Shown here: in pieces, positions 15,932 through 24,618 of the stretch | Numbering within the stretch: position 1 is the first letter of the stretch | Layout of the letters: each line of letters starts with the position of its first letter | Program-made: the position numbers and the translations under genes | Assembly (NCBI GenBank): GCA_017477465.1 | Contig: JAFUVU010000041.1 | Location: 1 to 64,000 of the forward strand | Source of the DNA: Bacteroidales bacterium | GTDB taxonomy: Bacteria; Bacteroidota; Bacteroidia; Bacteroidales; UBA932 | Direction: 5' to 3' | DNA: 64,000 nucleotides | Notes under the pieces: generated by a model | What the model saw: the letters and a program-made list of their open reading frames with translations, nothing else | The model's database searches: none | What the model was told of the DNA's origin: nothing

Positions 15932-16912
15932 ATGCGTTACTGTTTGTGCCTTTCCTACGAAGGGGCCGATTTCTGCGGCTGGCAGATCCAGCCTTCATCG
16001 CCCTCTGTCCAGGCTTGCCTTGAAGGGGCTCTGTCCCGGCTTTTGAACCGGCCAGTTTCCGTTACCGGAGCAGGCCGCACGGACACTGCCGTAAATGCCG
16101 TGAACTACGTCGCTCACTTCGATTTGGAGGGCGCTCTTCCTTTCGAGGCATCGGATTTTATCTACAAATTAAATGCCATATTACCCCGTTCAGTGGCCGT
16201 TCTTTCAGTAACGCCGGTGGCCGACGATTTCCACGCCCGCTTCAGCGCCCGACGCCGCGAATACACCTACTTTCTGCATCGGCAAAAGGACCCTTTTCTG
16301 AGGGGATATTCATGGCAATGCGGCTATCCGGTGCTGGATTTTGACGCTATGAATGAGGCTTGCCGGTTTTTGCTCGGCACCCACGACTTCTCCTGCTTCG
16401 AAAAAACCGGAACGGACAACAAAACCTCCATCTGCACCGTGTACGAAGCATTCTGGAAGCCGTATGTCCCGTCGCATGTTGCAGTGATGGGGGCTTCGGA
16501 GGAGGGACACGCCCCCTCGGGGGACTCCGTTCCGCTTCGCTGCACTCCGGCCCCTCCCATTGTCTCCAGCGTCCCTTCGGGACTTGTATCCAACGGGCCC
16601 CTCCCCCTATACTCGTCCGGGGGTGGACAAGCCCCCGAGGGGGCGTGTCCCTCCTCCTTATGTGACTGTGGGTGGCCACAGGTTTGCGAGACAATACCTT
16701 CTCCCGTGGCTGGAAACTACTGGTACTTCCGCATAGCGGCCGACAGGTTTCTACGTAACATGGTGCGGGCCACTGTCGGGTCATTGATAGAAATAGGCCG
16801 GGGCAAGCACAGCCCCGAATGGATTGCGGAACTGATCGCCCACGGCACCCGCTCCGACGCCGGCGAATCCGTCCCCGGCCACGCCCTCTTCCTGAACAGC
16901 GTGGAGTACTAA
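15932..16912 (+). CDS. truA: tRNA pseudouridine synthase A with in-frame insertion
   Basis: TruA converts uridines 38-40 in tRNA anticodon stems to pseudouridine. The start MRYCLCLSYEGADFCGWQ matches the family, so the TTG six bases upstream is not used. Asp51 in GAGRTDTAVNAVNYVAHFD is the catalytic residue. The usual motif is RTDAGVHA, so this copy is slightly divergent. The C-terminal half is typical (ADRFLRNMVRATVGSLIEIGRGK and VPGHALFLNSVEY). Residues about 183-257 are not family sequence: a repeat element with perfect 26-bp inverted repeats has been inserted in frame between TVYEAFWKPYVP and GNYWYFRIAADRF. The protein is about 75 residues longer than usual. Activity probably survives, but this is unproven. 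Confidence 0.92.
   Translation: MRYCLCLSYEGADFCGWQIQPSSPSVQACLEGALSRLLNRPVSVTGAGRTDTAVNAVNYVAHFDLEGALPFEASDFIYKLNAILPRSVAVLSVTPVADDFHARFSARRREYTYFLHRQKDPFLRGYSWQCGYPVLDFDAMNEACRFLLGTHDFSCFEKTGTDNKTSICTVYEAFWKPYVPSHVAVMGASEEGHAPSGDSVPLRCTPAPPIVSSVPSGLVSNGPLPLYSSGGGQAPEGACPSSLCDCGWPQVCETIPSPVAGNYWYFRIAADRFLRNMVRATVGSLIEIGRGKHSPEWIAELIAHGTRSDAGESVPGHALFLNSVEY
16498..16690. repeat. Palindromic element inserted in truA (family T)
   Basis: Perfect 26-bp inverted repeats lie at 16498-16523 and 16632-16657 (GGAGGAGGGACACGCCCCCT and continuing). Between and after them are CGCTTCGC, CCCCTCCCAT, GGGCCCCTCCC and CTTATGTG...GGGTGGCCACAG, which also occur in the same order in the serA-serC gap (23238-23381). 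The element keeps the truA frame open. Confidence 0.8.
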
Positions 16913-16938
16913 CTCCAATCATTTTCTGCCGGCCTGCC

Positions 16939-17160
16939 GCCAGGTGCGGTTTAGGCCGTTTTCGCACCTGGGAGGCGCTTTCGACCGCCTGCGAGGTGCG
17001 GTTTTGGCTATTTCCGCACCTGGGAAGCGCTTTCGACCGCCTGCGAGGTGCGGTTTTGGCTATTTCCGCACCTGGGAAGCGCTTTCGACCGCCTGCGAGG
17101 TGCGGTTTTGGCTATTTCCGCACCTGGGAAGCACTTTCAACCCTTTCCGAGGGGCGGTTT
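16939..17160. repeat. 52-bp tandem hairpin array 2
   Basis: Units start at 16939, 16991, 17043 and 17095, an exact 52-bp period, with a partial fifth unit. Units 2 and 3 are identical. Each unit contains the stem AGGTGCGG...CCGCACCT around a 12-nt loop, plus the palindrome AAGCGCTT in units 2 and 3. The array sits between the 3' ends of truA and the genes on the other strand. Nothing else is seen in 16913-17168. Confidence 0.88.
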
Positions 17161-17168
17161 TGTGAATA

Positions 17169-17366
17169 CTATGCGTCTGCTTCTGGGGGAAGGTATTCGT
17201 CAATTGTGTTGGCGATAGAGAGGATTGTCTGATAGAACAGTATGTTGGACCCTTTGAGCGGCATCCAGTGCTCTTCGCCGTTATGGCCTCTCAGGTATTT
17301 GTCCGTATAGATGGTTCCGGAAGTGCCGACATATACTTCTACTGCGCCTGCCTGGTTTACCCGCAT
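17169..17366 (-). CDS. Small hypothetical protein or gene remnant
   Basis: This frame encodes 65 residues (ending IDEYLPPEADA) directly downstream of the nuclease gene. I do not recognise it. Upstream of its ATG the same frame is open for five codons (NTIRA), hits a TGA, and then continues as protein-like sequence (VGRVVILAGTAAVQR) overlapping the nuclease end in another frame. That pattern suggests a decayed or frameshifted C-terminal domain rather than an independent gene. Array 2 ends at its stop codon. Confidence 0.35.
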   Translation of the reverse strand: MRVNQAGAVEVYVGTSGTIYTDKYLRGHNGEEHWMPLKGSNILFYQTILSIANTIDEYLPPEADA

Positions 17367-17413
17367 TGCGCGGATGGTATTTCACCGCTGCACAGCTGCA
17401 GTGCCCGCGAGTA

Positions 17414-19048
17414 TTACCACACGGCCGACCTTTGCGCCTCCGCGGTGTCTTGCAAGGATTTGGGCACGTTAGTGAAGAAGTCCCAGCCGGAGCGCTGCTC
17501 TATGGCGTCAATGGTGGTGATGCCTTGGGAGTAGTTGCCGCTTTGGGCCTCGTTGGTGAACAGGTAAGCGCAGCCTTTTGCCGCCGTCATGGTTCCGGAA
17601 GTATTGAAGGAGCACTTCATCAGTAGCTTGTAAAAGTGGCTGGGACAGGGAACGCCGCCGATGGTTTTGTTGTTTTCGTAGAGAACGCCGACAACTACGT
17701 ACAGCGTGTCACGGCCGGATGGCGCATTGGACTTTACAGCCTGTTCCAGAGAATTCCAGACACCGTCGTTGAAAGAATTCTGGTACTGGAGCGCCTGGTT
17801 GGTGTTGTAGAAGGTCTGTTTGTTGGCATCGGTGCAGGCTTGCCTGTAGTTTGAGGCTACGAAGTGCCCGCGGCTGTACCCGCTGCCGGAAGATTCCTGC
17901 TGCCAGGAGGAGGGGATGCCGGGATCCTGAGTCCAGTTGCCGGTACGGCCTACGCCTTCGTCCGGGTATGCGTCCTTATGCATGACAAAGGCACTCCACA
18001 GAGGGGCCTTCTTTGTCTTGTCCACTAAGCAGGTGTAGTTGCGGTACTGCTTGCCGTCATACTTGTACGTGTGAGTGACAACCATTTGGTTGCTGTTGGT
18101 AGTGAGATAGTTGTACCACTTTGTGCTGCCGTAGGTCTCTTTTCCGGAGCTGTTGCATGCGGAGGTGTTGGCAAGCGCAATTGCCGGAATCTCGTATCCG
18201 CCGAGGTACTGAAGGCCGGTCACAGCCTGGCCGCCGTCGGCAGTCTTGAAGCTTTTTACGGCGCCGAAGAAATCGACGTACTTGCCCTGCGACTTGTCAT
18301 ACACTGTGACGTAACCCTTGTAGTAATAGGTTGTGTTGGGCTCCAGGCTGGAAAGAGTAACGGTGAAGTATGCGCTTGTGCTGGCGGAACTGTTGAGCCC
18401 TTCCTGCAGCGAGAGATTGCTGGCCGATGTGCCATAGTAAACGCCTCTGTCATAGACTCCTCCCTCGGGAGCGCCGGAATAGTTCACTGTAAGTTTGGCC
18501 GATGTACTTGTAACCGAACCGGCCGCACCGGTGGTAACGCTCACGGAAAGCTCCGGGTCCGGGTCAGTGCCGGGGTCCGGGTCGGTGCCGGGATCGGGGT
18601 CGGTGCCGGGATCCGGATCAGTGCCCGGGTCTTCCTCCTCTCCTTTGTGCTGCGAGATGCTGATGTCTTTGCTGCCGCTGACATCTGTGCCTACCGCCTC
18701 GAAGGTGATGTAGCCGCGCCGACCGTATTCTTTATCGGGGTTGGCGCTGAGGGTTACGGTTATGGTGGCGTTGCCATGACCGGATTTGGGACTGAAGCTT
18801 ATGAAATCATCTTCCTGGCTGCTTGCTTCCCAGTCGGCCTTTGTTTCTAATTGCAGCGTCTGCGTGCCGCCTTTGCCTTCAAAAGTCAGCGAGGAGGGAG
18901 TGACGGTGAAATCGTAAGGAGTGATTACCGGCTCTTCCGGCTTTGTAGGCGTTGTAGGGACTACAGGCTTTGAGGGGGCGGGCTGCTCGGTAGGGGTACA
19001 AGCTACAATCAGTGCAGCTAAGGCTGCCAGAAAGAAAGGTTTACGCAT
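17414..19048 (-). CDS. Secreted lipoprotein nuclease (DNA/RNA non-specific endonuclease) with BACON domain
   Basis: This 544-residue lipoprotein has a signal peptide with lipobox IVAC (Cys17). It has a BACON-type domain (about 48-132, VTPSSLTFEGKGGTQTLQLE), a linker of four DPGTDP repeats (about 140-165), a fibronectin-like beta domain (about 168-270) and a C-terminal ββα-metal endonuclease domain (about 275-530). The nuclease signature is GYSRGHFVASNYRQ, where the RGH histidine is the expected general base. The Asn-rich segment after it (YQNSFNDGVWNSLE) supplies the metal ligand. The usual DRGH aspartate is Ser here. It is probably anchored at the cell surface or periplasm and degrades nucleic acid for scavenging. 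It is followed by glyA on the same strand, with a 3-bp gap. Confidence 0.85.
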   Translation of the reverse strand: MRKPFFLAALAALIVACTPTEQPAPSKPVVPTTPTKPEEPVITPYDFTVTPSSLTFEGKGGTQTLQLETKADWEASSQEDDFISFSPKSGHGNATITVTLSANPDKEYGRRGYITFEAVGTDVSGSKDISISQHKGEEEDPGTDPDPGTDPDPGTDPDPGTDPDPELSVSVTTGAAGSVTSTSAKLTVNYSGAPEGGVYDRGVYYGTSASNLSLQEGLNSSASTSAYFTVTLSSLEPNTTYYYKGYVTVYDKSQGKYVDFFGAVKSFKTADGGQAVTGLQYLGGYEIPAIALANTSACNSSGKETYGSTKWYNYLTTNSNQMVVTHTYKYDGKQYRNYTCLVDKTKKAPLWSAFVMHKDAYPDEGVGRTGNWTQDPGIPSSWQQESSGSGYSRGHFVASNYRQACTDANKQTFYNTNQALQYQNSFNDGVWNSLEQAVKSNAPSGRDTLYVVVGVLYENNKTIGGVPCPSHFYKLLMKCSFNTSGTMTAAKGCAYLFTNEAQSGNYSQGITTIDAIEQRSGWDFFTNVPKSLQDTAEAQRSAVW

Positions 19049-19051
19049 AAC

Positions 19052-20395
19052 TTAGTATCTGTTGAGTGGACGGCCTGCGGTCATCATGTGGACTTTGCGT
19101 TTCACTTCGTCAAGGATTAGTTTGTGGGCTATACGCTCGGCTGTTTGGGCTTCGGTGGGCTCTTTTGCGGTGAGGGCCTCGAAATGTTCATTGGCCGATG
19201 CGAGCACAGAGTCTATCAAATCCACAATCACGACCATGTCCTTTTCCTCGAATCCGCGGGAAGTGATGGCAGGCGTGCCGATGCGCAGGCCGCTGGTGGC
19301 GAAGGCGCTGCGGCTGTCGAAGGGGACCATGTTCTTGTTTACGGTGATATCGGCCCTTACCAGCTCTTTCTCCGCTACGCGACCTGTCAGATCCGGGAAT
19401 TTGGTGCGGAGGTCTATTAGCATGAGGTGGTTGTCGGTGCCGCCGGAGATGACTTTGTAGCCGCGTGCCAGAAATTCGGCGCACATTGCGGCGGCGTTTG
19501 CCACCACCTGCTTCTGATATGCAACATATTCAGGCTGAGCCGCTTCATAGAAAGCTACGGCCTTTGCCGCAATCACGTGCTCCAGCGGACCACCCTGAAT
19601 GCCGGGGAAGACTGCCGAGTTGAGGATTGCGCTCATCTTCTTGATTTCGCCCTTCGGAGTGGTGAGGCCCCAGGGGTTATCGAAGTCTTTGCCCATCAGG
19701 ATGATACCGCCGCGAGGGCCGCGGAGCGTCTTGTGGGTGGTGGAAGTGACGATGTGTGCGTATTTGACGGGGTTCTTGAGCAGTCCTGCGGCGATGAGGC
19801 CGGCGGTATGGGCCATGTCAATCCAGAGGATGGCGCCTACCTCGTCGGCAATTTTGCGCATTCTCTCGTAGTCCCATTCGCGGGAATAGGCCGATGCGCC
19901 GCCGATGATGAGCTTGGGTTTGCATTCCAGGGCTTTGCGCTCCATTTCGTCGTAGTCGACGCGGCCTGTTTCCTGGTTGAGGCCGTATGCTACAGGGTGA
20001 TACAGGATGCCCGAAGCGTTGACGGGAGAGCCGTGGGTAAGGTGGCCGCCCATTGAAAGGTCTAGGCCCATGAAAGTGTCGCCGGGACGAAGGATGGCCA
20101 TTGTCACGGCCATGTTTGCCTGGGCGCCGGAGTGGGGCTGGACATTGGCGTATTCTGCATCGTACAGTGCTTTGAGCCTGTCAATTGCCAACTGCTCAAT
20201 CTGGTCCACTACCTCGCAGCCGCCGTAGTAGCGTTTGCCGGGATAGCCTTCCGCATATTTGTTGGTGCAAACGGAACCCATTGCGGCGAGTACCTGGTCT
20301 GACACGTAATTTTCGGATGCTATGAGCTCCAATCCTGCCGACTGGCGTTCCTGTTCCTTTTTGATGAGGTCGAAAACCTGTAAATCCTGTTTCAT
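19052..20395 (-). CDS. glyA: Serine hydroxymethyltransferase
   Basis: GlyA is a PLP enzyme that interconverts serine and glycine and charges tetrahydrofolate with a one-carbon unit. From the ATG at 20395 the protein has 447 residues ([18 protein letters not shown]), slightly longer than E. coli GlyA. Further in-frame codons upstream overlap the promoter and do not match the family. Conserved features include [10 protein letters not shown] near the N-terminus, the PLP lysine in [14 protein letters not shown] and [20 protein letters not shown] promoter box lies about 60 bp upstream. It is divergent from the trmH-family gene, and serine genes serC and serA lie 2-4 kb away. Confidence 0.96.
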   Translation of the reverse strand: MKQDLQVFDLIKKEQERQSAGLELIASENYVSDQVLAAMGSVCTNKYAEGYPGKRYYGGCEVVDQIEQLAIDRLKALYDAEYANVQPHSGAQANMAVTMAILRPGDTFMGLDLSMGGHLTHGSPVNASGILYHPVAYGLNQETGRVDYDEMERKALECKPKLIIGGASAYSREWDYERMRKIADEVGAILWIDMAHTAGLIAAGLLKNPVKYAHIVTSTTHKTLRGPRGGIILMGKDFDNPWGLTTPKGEIKKMSAILNSAVFPGIQGGPLEHVIAAKAVAFYEAAQPEYVAYQKQVVANAAAMCAEFLARGYKVISGGTDNHLMLIDLRTKFPDLTGRVAEKELVRADITVNKNMVPFDSRSAFATSGLRIGTPAITSRGFEEKDMVVIVDLIDSVLASANEHFEALTAKEPTEAQTAERIAHKLILDEVKRKVHMMTAGRPLNRY

Positions 20396-20453
20396 ATCAA
20401 ATGTTTTATTCAATCCCTTTTGCAGGGACAAGTTTTAGTGTTATTGCAGTTCA

Positions 20454-20461
20454 CAAATATA
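20454..20461 (-). promoter_or_regulatory. -7 promoter box of glyA
   Basis: TATATTTG on the minus strand fits the TAnnTTTG consensus, 58 bp before the glyA start. It lies close to the divergent promoter of the methylase gene. Confidence 0.6.
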
Positions 20462-20483
20462 CTGCTTTTTCCCGGAAAAACGC

Positions 20484-20491
20484 TACATTTG
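20484..20491 (+). promoter_or_regulatory. -7 promoter box of the TrmH-family gene
   Basis: TACATTTG fits TAnnTTTG and ends five bases before the ATG at 20497, so the transcript would be leaderless or nearly so. Confidence 0.6.
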
Positions 20492-20496
20492 CGGTC

Positions 20497-21030
20497 ATGA
20501 AAGACAGGAAACTCCTAAATATAGAGCTTGGGCGGCTCACCGCGGAGCAGTATCGGCACTCAAGGCCGGAAAGCGGTTTGGTGCTTGTTCTCGACAATAT
20601 CCGCAGTGCGCACAATACCGGCAGCGCTTTCCGTACTGCCGATGCCTTCGGCGTTGACAAAGTTTTCCTTGGCGGCATAACCCCTGTCCCCCCGTCGGCC
20701 GAACTTCACAAAGTGGCGCTTGGGGCGGAAGAGTCCGTTCCTTCCGAGCATGTGGCCGATGTGGCGGACCTGGTCCACCGCCTTCGCACCGCCGGCTACA
20801 CTGTTGTGGCTGTGGAGCAGACCGTCCACTCCGTAAAACTTGACGCTTTCCGCCGCGAAGCGGGCAAAAAATACGCCTTCATCTTCGGCAACGAAGTAGA
20901 AGGCGTACAGCAATCAGTTGTGGATGCTTCGGACTTTGCCCTTGAAATACCCCAGAAGGGCACAAAGCACTCACTTAACGTATCCGTCAGTATAGGCGTG
21001 GTGCTTTGGGGCGTTCTGGCCGGGAGTTAA
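20497..21030 (+). CDS. TrmH/SpoU-family RNA 2'-O-methyltransferase
   Basis: This 177-residue protein has the SPOUT methylase fold, which uses S-adenosylmethionine to 2'-O-methylate tRNA or rRNA. Motif 1 is LDNIRSAHNTGSAFRTADAFG, containing the catalytic Asn and Arg. Motif 2 is YAFIFGNEVEGV and motif 3 is LEIPQKGTKHSLNVSVSIGVVLW, which together form the knotted cofactor site. There is no N-terminal substrate-binding domain, as in the short TrmL/TrmH group. I start at MKDRKLLNIELGRL (20497) on homology. Its stop codon overlaps the stop of the convergent DUF1015 gene. The target nucleotide is unknown. Confidence 0.9.
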   Translation: MKDRKLLNIELGRLTAEQYRHSRPESGLVLVLDNIRSAHNTGSAFRTADAFGVDKVFLGGITPVPPSAELHKVALGAEESVPSEHVADVADLVHRLRTAGYTVVAVEQTVHSVKLDAFRREAGKKYAFIFGNEVEGVQQSVVDASDFALEIPQKGTKHSLNVSVSIGVVLWGVLAGS

Positions 21031-22289
21031 TCCAGGCTGTGAATGGCAAGGCCGCTGCGGAGCTTAGGCTCGAACCAGGTTGTCTTGGGCGGCATGATGT
21101 TGCCCGTATCGGCAATTCTGATGAGCTGGTCCATAGAGACCGGGTAAAGGGCGAAGGCCACTTTCATTTCTCCGGAATCCACGCGGCGGGCAAGTTCTCC
21201 GAGGCCGCGGATACCACCCACGAAGTCGATTCTCTTGTCGGTGCGCAGGTCCTTGATTCCCAGAATCTTATCCAGTACAAGATTGGAAAGGATGGTAACG
21301 TCCAGGACGCCGATCGGGTCTGCATCGTCAAAGCGGCCGGGCTTGGCCGTTAGGCTGTACCACTTGTCGCCCAGGTACATGGAGAAGTTGTGAAGTCCCG
21401 AGGGTGCGTACGGCTTTGCAGGACGTCCGCAGCGAGGCTTTGTGGCAAGTGAAACTTCGAAGTCTTCTTCCAGCGCTTTAAGGAACTCTTCCGGGGAAAG
21501 GCCGTTCAGGTCTTTCACTACGCGGTTGTAGTCGATGATTGCAAGCTGGCTCTTGGGGAAGCAGACTGCCATGAAGTAGTTGTACTCCTCCGCTCCGGTA
21601 TGGTGCGGGTTCTGGGCCCGTTTTTCGGCTCCTACGCGTGCGGCAGCGGCGGTGCGGTGGTGACCGTCGGCAACATAGAAGGCGTCGATTTGGGTGGTGA
21701 AGATTTCGGTGATGCGGGCGATGACAGCGTCGTCGTCAATTACCCAGAAGCTGTGGGTGAACTTGTTTTCGTCCACGAATTTGTACTCCGGCTTTCCGGC
21801 GGCGGCTTTTGCTACGATTGCATTCAGCTCATCGTTGTCTTTGTATGCGAAGAAGACAGGCTCGATGTTGGCGTTCTGAATCCTCACGTGCACCATGCGG
21901 TCGTCCTCTTTGTCCTTGCGGGTGAGCTCGTGCTTTTTGATGATGCCGTTTGCATAGTCATCGGTGTGGGCGCAAAGCACAAGGCCGTACTGGGTGCGCT
22001 TGCCCATGGTCTGGGCGTAAACGTAGTATTTGGGCTTTTCGTCCTGTACAAGCCAGCCTTTAGCCTTCCAGGCTTTGAAGTTCTCGACTGCCTTGTCGTA
22101 GGTACGCTGCTCATGCTCGCCGGCGATTGGCGAGAAGTCGATTTCCGGCTTGGTGATATGCAGGAGGCTCTTTTCGCCGGCCATGGCGAGGGCTTCTTCC
22201 GAGTTCAGGACATCGTACGGAGGTGCTGCGACCTCTGTAACCAAATCTTTAGGCGGCCTTATTGCCGCAAAAGGTTTAACTTTTACCAT
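21027..22289 (-). CDS. DUF1015 family protein
   Basis: This 420-residue protein belongs to DUF1015, recognised by the opening FAAIRPPKDLVTEVAAPPYD, the central YVADGHHRTAAAARVG and the block NYFMAVCFPKSQLAIIDYNRV. Genes of this family often accompany serC and serA in Bacteroidota, as here. It is the third gene of a leftward serC-serA-DUF1015 operon, 4 bp after serA. The DGHHR motif resembles that of ParB/sulfiredoxin-like proteins, including the free-serine kinase SerK, so a role in serine metabolism is plausible. I cannot confirm it. Confidence 0.85.
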   Translation of the reverse strand: MVKVKPFAAIRPPKDLVTEVAAPPYDVLNSEEALAMAGEKSLLHITKPEIDFSPIAGEHEQRTYDKAVENFKAWKAKGWLVQDEKPKYYVYAQTMGKRTQYGLVLCAHTDDYANGIIKKHELTRKDKEDDRMVHVRIQNANIEPVFFAYKDNDELNAIVAKAAAGKPEYKFVDENKFTHSFWVIDDDAVIARITEIFTTQIDAFYVADGHHRTAAAARVGAEKRAQNPHHTGAEEYNYFMAVCFPKSQLAIIDYNRVVKDLNGLSPEEFLKALEEDFEVSLATKPRCGRPAKPYAPSGLHNFSMYLGDKWYSLTAKPGRFDDADPIGVLDVTILSNLVLDKILGIKDLRTDKRIDFVGGIRGLGELARRVDSGEMKVAFALYPVSMDQLIRIADTGNIMPPKTTWFEPKLRSGLAIHSLD

Positions 22290-22293
22290 AATT

Positions 22294-23214
22294 CTACTTG
22301 TTTACTTGGAATTTACGGTTGCCTGTGGCGAAGAAATCGGCAATTTGGCGGGCGGCGGCGAGACCGGCGTTGACGTTGGCTTCGGAGGTCTGTGCGCCCA
22401 TTTTCTTTGGAGTGGCGAACACGCGCGGGCCGAATTTCTCCTGGAGGAGGGCGTAGTTGTCGGGCATTACGTCGGCAACGTATTTGAGGTCGGGGCGCTC
22501 TTCGAGGGCTTTGAGAAGTCCATCTTCGTCAATTACTTCCTTGCGGGCGGTGTTCACAAGCGTGGCGCCTTTGGGCATTTTGCTCACCAGCTCGTAACCG
22601 ATGCTCTTGATGGTGGAAGGAAGGGCCGGGATGTGGATGGAAAGATAGTCGGAGTTGGCGTAGAGCTCTTCGATTGAGTGTACCGGAGCGGCGCCGCCTG
22701 CGATGATCTGCTCGTCGGACAGGAAAGGATCCAGGGCCGATATCTCCATGCCCAGAGCCTTGGCCTTTTGGCCGACCAGCCTGCCAACGTTGCCGTAGGC
22801 CTGGACGCCGAGGCGCTTGCCCTGAAGCTCGGAACCTGTGGCGGGGGTGAACTGCGTACGGGCCATGTAAATCATAAGGCCGAGGGCGAGTTCCGCGACA
22901 GCGTTGGAGTTCTGTCCGGGGGTGTTCATGACGACGATTCCGCGTGCGGTTGCGGCGGCGAGGTCCACATTGTCGAAGCCTGCACCGGCGCGCACGACAA
23001 TCTTAAGCTTGGGGGCGGCGGCCATCACCTCTTCCGTCACTTTGTCGGAACGGATGATGAGGGCGTCAACATCGGCCACTGCTGCTACGAAATCGGCCTG
23101 TTCTGCGTATTTTTCAAGTTTCACTACCTCATGGCCGGCGGCGCTGAGAATGGAAACAATACCTTCCACTGCCTTGGCGGCAAAAGGTTTCTGAGTTGCG
23201 AGTAATACTTTCAT
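22294..23214 (-). CDS. serA: D-3-phosphoglycerate dehydrogenase
   Basis: SerA oxidises 3-phosphoglycerate to 3-phosphohydroxypyruvate, the first step of serine synthesis, using NAD. The 306-residue protein is the short form without a C-terminal ACT domain, so serine feedback through ACT is not expected. The NAD site reads GVQAYGNVGRLVG, with Ala in place of the first glycine of GxGxxG. The catalytic set is visible: VRAGAGFDNVDL (Arg), VNTARKEVIDE and a C-terminal histidine-equivalent region that reads KKMGAQTSEA instead of the usual HIG. It is downstream of serC with the palindromic family T element between them. Confidence 0.92.
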   Translation of the reverse strand: MKVLLATQKPFAAKAVEGIVSILSAAGHEVVKLEKYAEQADFVAAVADVDALIIRSDKVTEEVMAAAPKLKIVVRAGAGFDNVDLAAATARGIVVMNTPGQNSNAVAELALGLMIYMARTQFTPATGSELQGKRLGVQAYGNVGRLVGQKAKALGMEISALDPFLSDEQIIAGGAAPVHSIEELYANSDYLSIHIPALPSTIKSIGYELVSKMPKGATLVNTARKEVIDEDGLLKALEERPDLKYVADVMPDNYALLQEKFGPRVFATPKKMGAQTSEANVNAGLAAARQIADFFATGNRKFQVNK

Positions 23215-23237
23215 AATATACGACTATGCTGCGCTGC

Positions 23238-23381
23238 AGACATATCTTTTCAAAAATCGTCGCTTCGCGACCCCTCCCATCACGGCATCCCTTTTCGGGC
23301 TTCGCCCTCTATGGGATTTACTCTGGGCCCCTCCCTCTTATGTGGCCGAGGGTGGCCACAGATTTTTGAAAAGACATGTCT
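23238..23381. repeat. 144-bp palindromic element between serC and serA (family T)
   Basis: Inverted arms of 21 bp (AGACATATCTTTTCAAAAATC at 23238-23258 and its near-complement at 23361-23381, 20 of 21 matching) bound a core. The core starts CGTCGCTTCGCGACCCCTCCCAT and ends CTTATGTGGCCGAGGGTGGCCACAG. The core ends match copies at 3290-3345 and inside truA. It is transcribed within the serC-serA operon and would form a large hairpin there. This explains the whole gap. Confidence 0.8.
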
Positions 23382-23397
23382 TCCGCTTCGTGATAAA

Positions 23398-24474
23398 TTA
23401 TTTCTTAAGATTTTCGAATTCTTTCATGCAGTCCACGAGGGCCTGTACGTCTTCAATGGTGCAGGCATTGTACAGTGAGGCGCGGAAGCCGCCTACGCTG
23501 CGGTGGCCCTTGATGCCCACCATGCCGCGTTCTTTGGCGAATGCAAAGAACTCATCCTGAAGGTCTTCCTTGCCAGGAGCCATTACGAAGCATACGTTCA
23601 TGAGGGAACGGTCTTCCTTGGCTGCGGTGCCGATGAACATGGAGTTGCGGTCGATTTCATCGTAGAGAAGGGCGGCCTTTTTCTTGTTGATTTCGTACAT
23701 CGCTTCGACGCCGCCAATGCCCTTGAGCCATTTGAGGGTTTCGTTCATCACGTAGATGGCAAACACGGGCGGGGTGTTGAACATGGAGAGCTTGTCGATG
23801 TGGGTGCGGTAATCCAGCATGGTGGGGATATGGCGGGTTACGCGTCCCAGGGACTCCTTGCGGATGATGGCGAAGATGACGCCTGCAGGGCCGACGTTCT
23901 TCTGTGCACCGCCGTAGATGAGGTCGTACTTGCTCACATCGACGGGGCGGGACATGATGTCGGAGGACATATCGGCAATCAGAGGACAGGGAACATCTGG
24001 GTCTTCGTGGATTTCTGTGCCGTAGATTGTGTTGTTTGTTGTGATGTGCAGGTAGTCAAGGTCGGCCGGGACTTCGAAGCCTTTGGGGATATAGGTGTAG
24101 TTCTTGTCTTTTGAGCAGGCGATTGCGTATGCGTCGCCGATGCCTTGAGCTTCCACCAGGGCTTTGTGGGCCCATACGCCTGTGTCCAGATATGCGGCCT
24201 TCTTCTCCAGGTAGTTCATTGCTACATAGAGGAACTGAAGCGATGCGCCGCCGCCAAGGAAGACGACCTCGTGCGTGTCCGGGATGTGGAGGAGTTCTTT
24301 CCACAGGGCTCGGGTTTCGTCCATCACTGCATCCCATTCTTTGGTTCTGTGGGAGATGGAGATAAGGGAGATGCCGGTACCGCTGAAGTCTTTGAGGGCT
24401 TCGATGGTGTGGTCGATGGCTACCTGCGGCAGAAGGCAGGGGCCTGCGTTAAAAACATGAACTTTTTTTGACAT
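23398..24474 (-). CDS. serC: Phosphoserine aminotransferase
   Basis: SerC is a PLP aminotransferase that converts 3-phosphohydroxypyruvate to O-phosphoserine. The 358-residue protein has the family start [17 protein letters not shown], the loop [15 protein letters not shown] and the PLP lysine in [15 protein letters not shown], as well as [16 protein letters not shown] near the end. It heads the serC-serA-DUF1015 operon. The final phosphatase step (serB) is not encoded in the window. Confidence 0.96.
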   Translation of the reverse strand: MSKKVHVFNAGPCLLPQVAIDHTIEALKDFSGTGISLISISHRTKEWDAVMDETRALWKELLHIPDTHEVVFLGGGASLQFLYVAMNYLEKKAAYLDTGVWAHKALVEAQGIGDAYAIACSKDKNYTYIPKGFEVPADLDYLHITTNNTIYGTEIHEDPDVPCPLIADMSSDIMSRPVDVSKYDLIYGGAQKNVGPAGVIFAIIRKESLGRVTRHIPTMLDYRTHIDKLSMFNTPPVFAIYVMNETLKWLKGIGGVEAMYEINKKKAALLYDEIDRNSMFIGTAAKEDRSLMNVCFVMAPGKEDLQDEFFAFAKERGMVGIKGHRSVGGFRASLYNACTIEDVQALVDCMKEFENLKK

Positions 24475-24618
24475 GATTCTTATGTGGTTAAAACATTTGT
24501 TTAAAAATGGCCGATTAAAAGTAACAAGGCTGCTCTAACGCTTCTTTCGCTTTGTAAAAGCGGCTTATAAAGCAGCTTGTTTTCAGTGCCCGAATTTAGG
24601 AATTATTATTGATAAAAC

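Noticed and set aside
15912..15998. N-terminal extension of MoxR
   Set aside because: It would overlap truA and its promoter, and the residues do not resemble the MoxR family. The ATG at 15911 fits.
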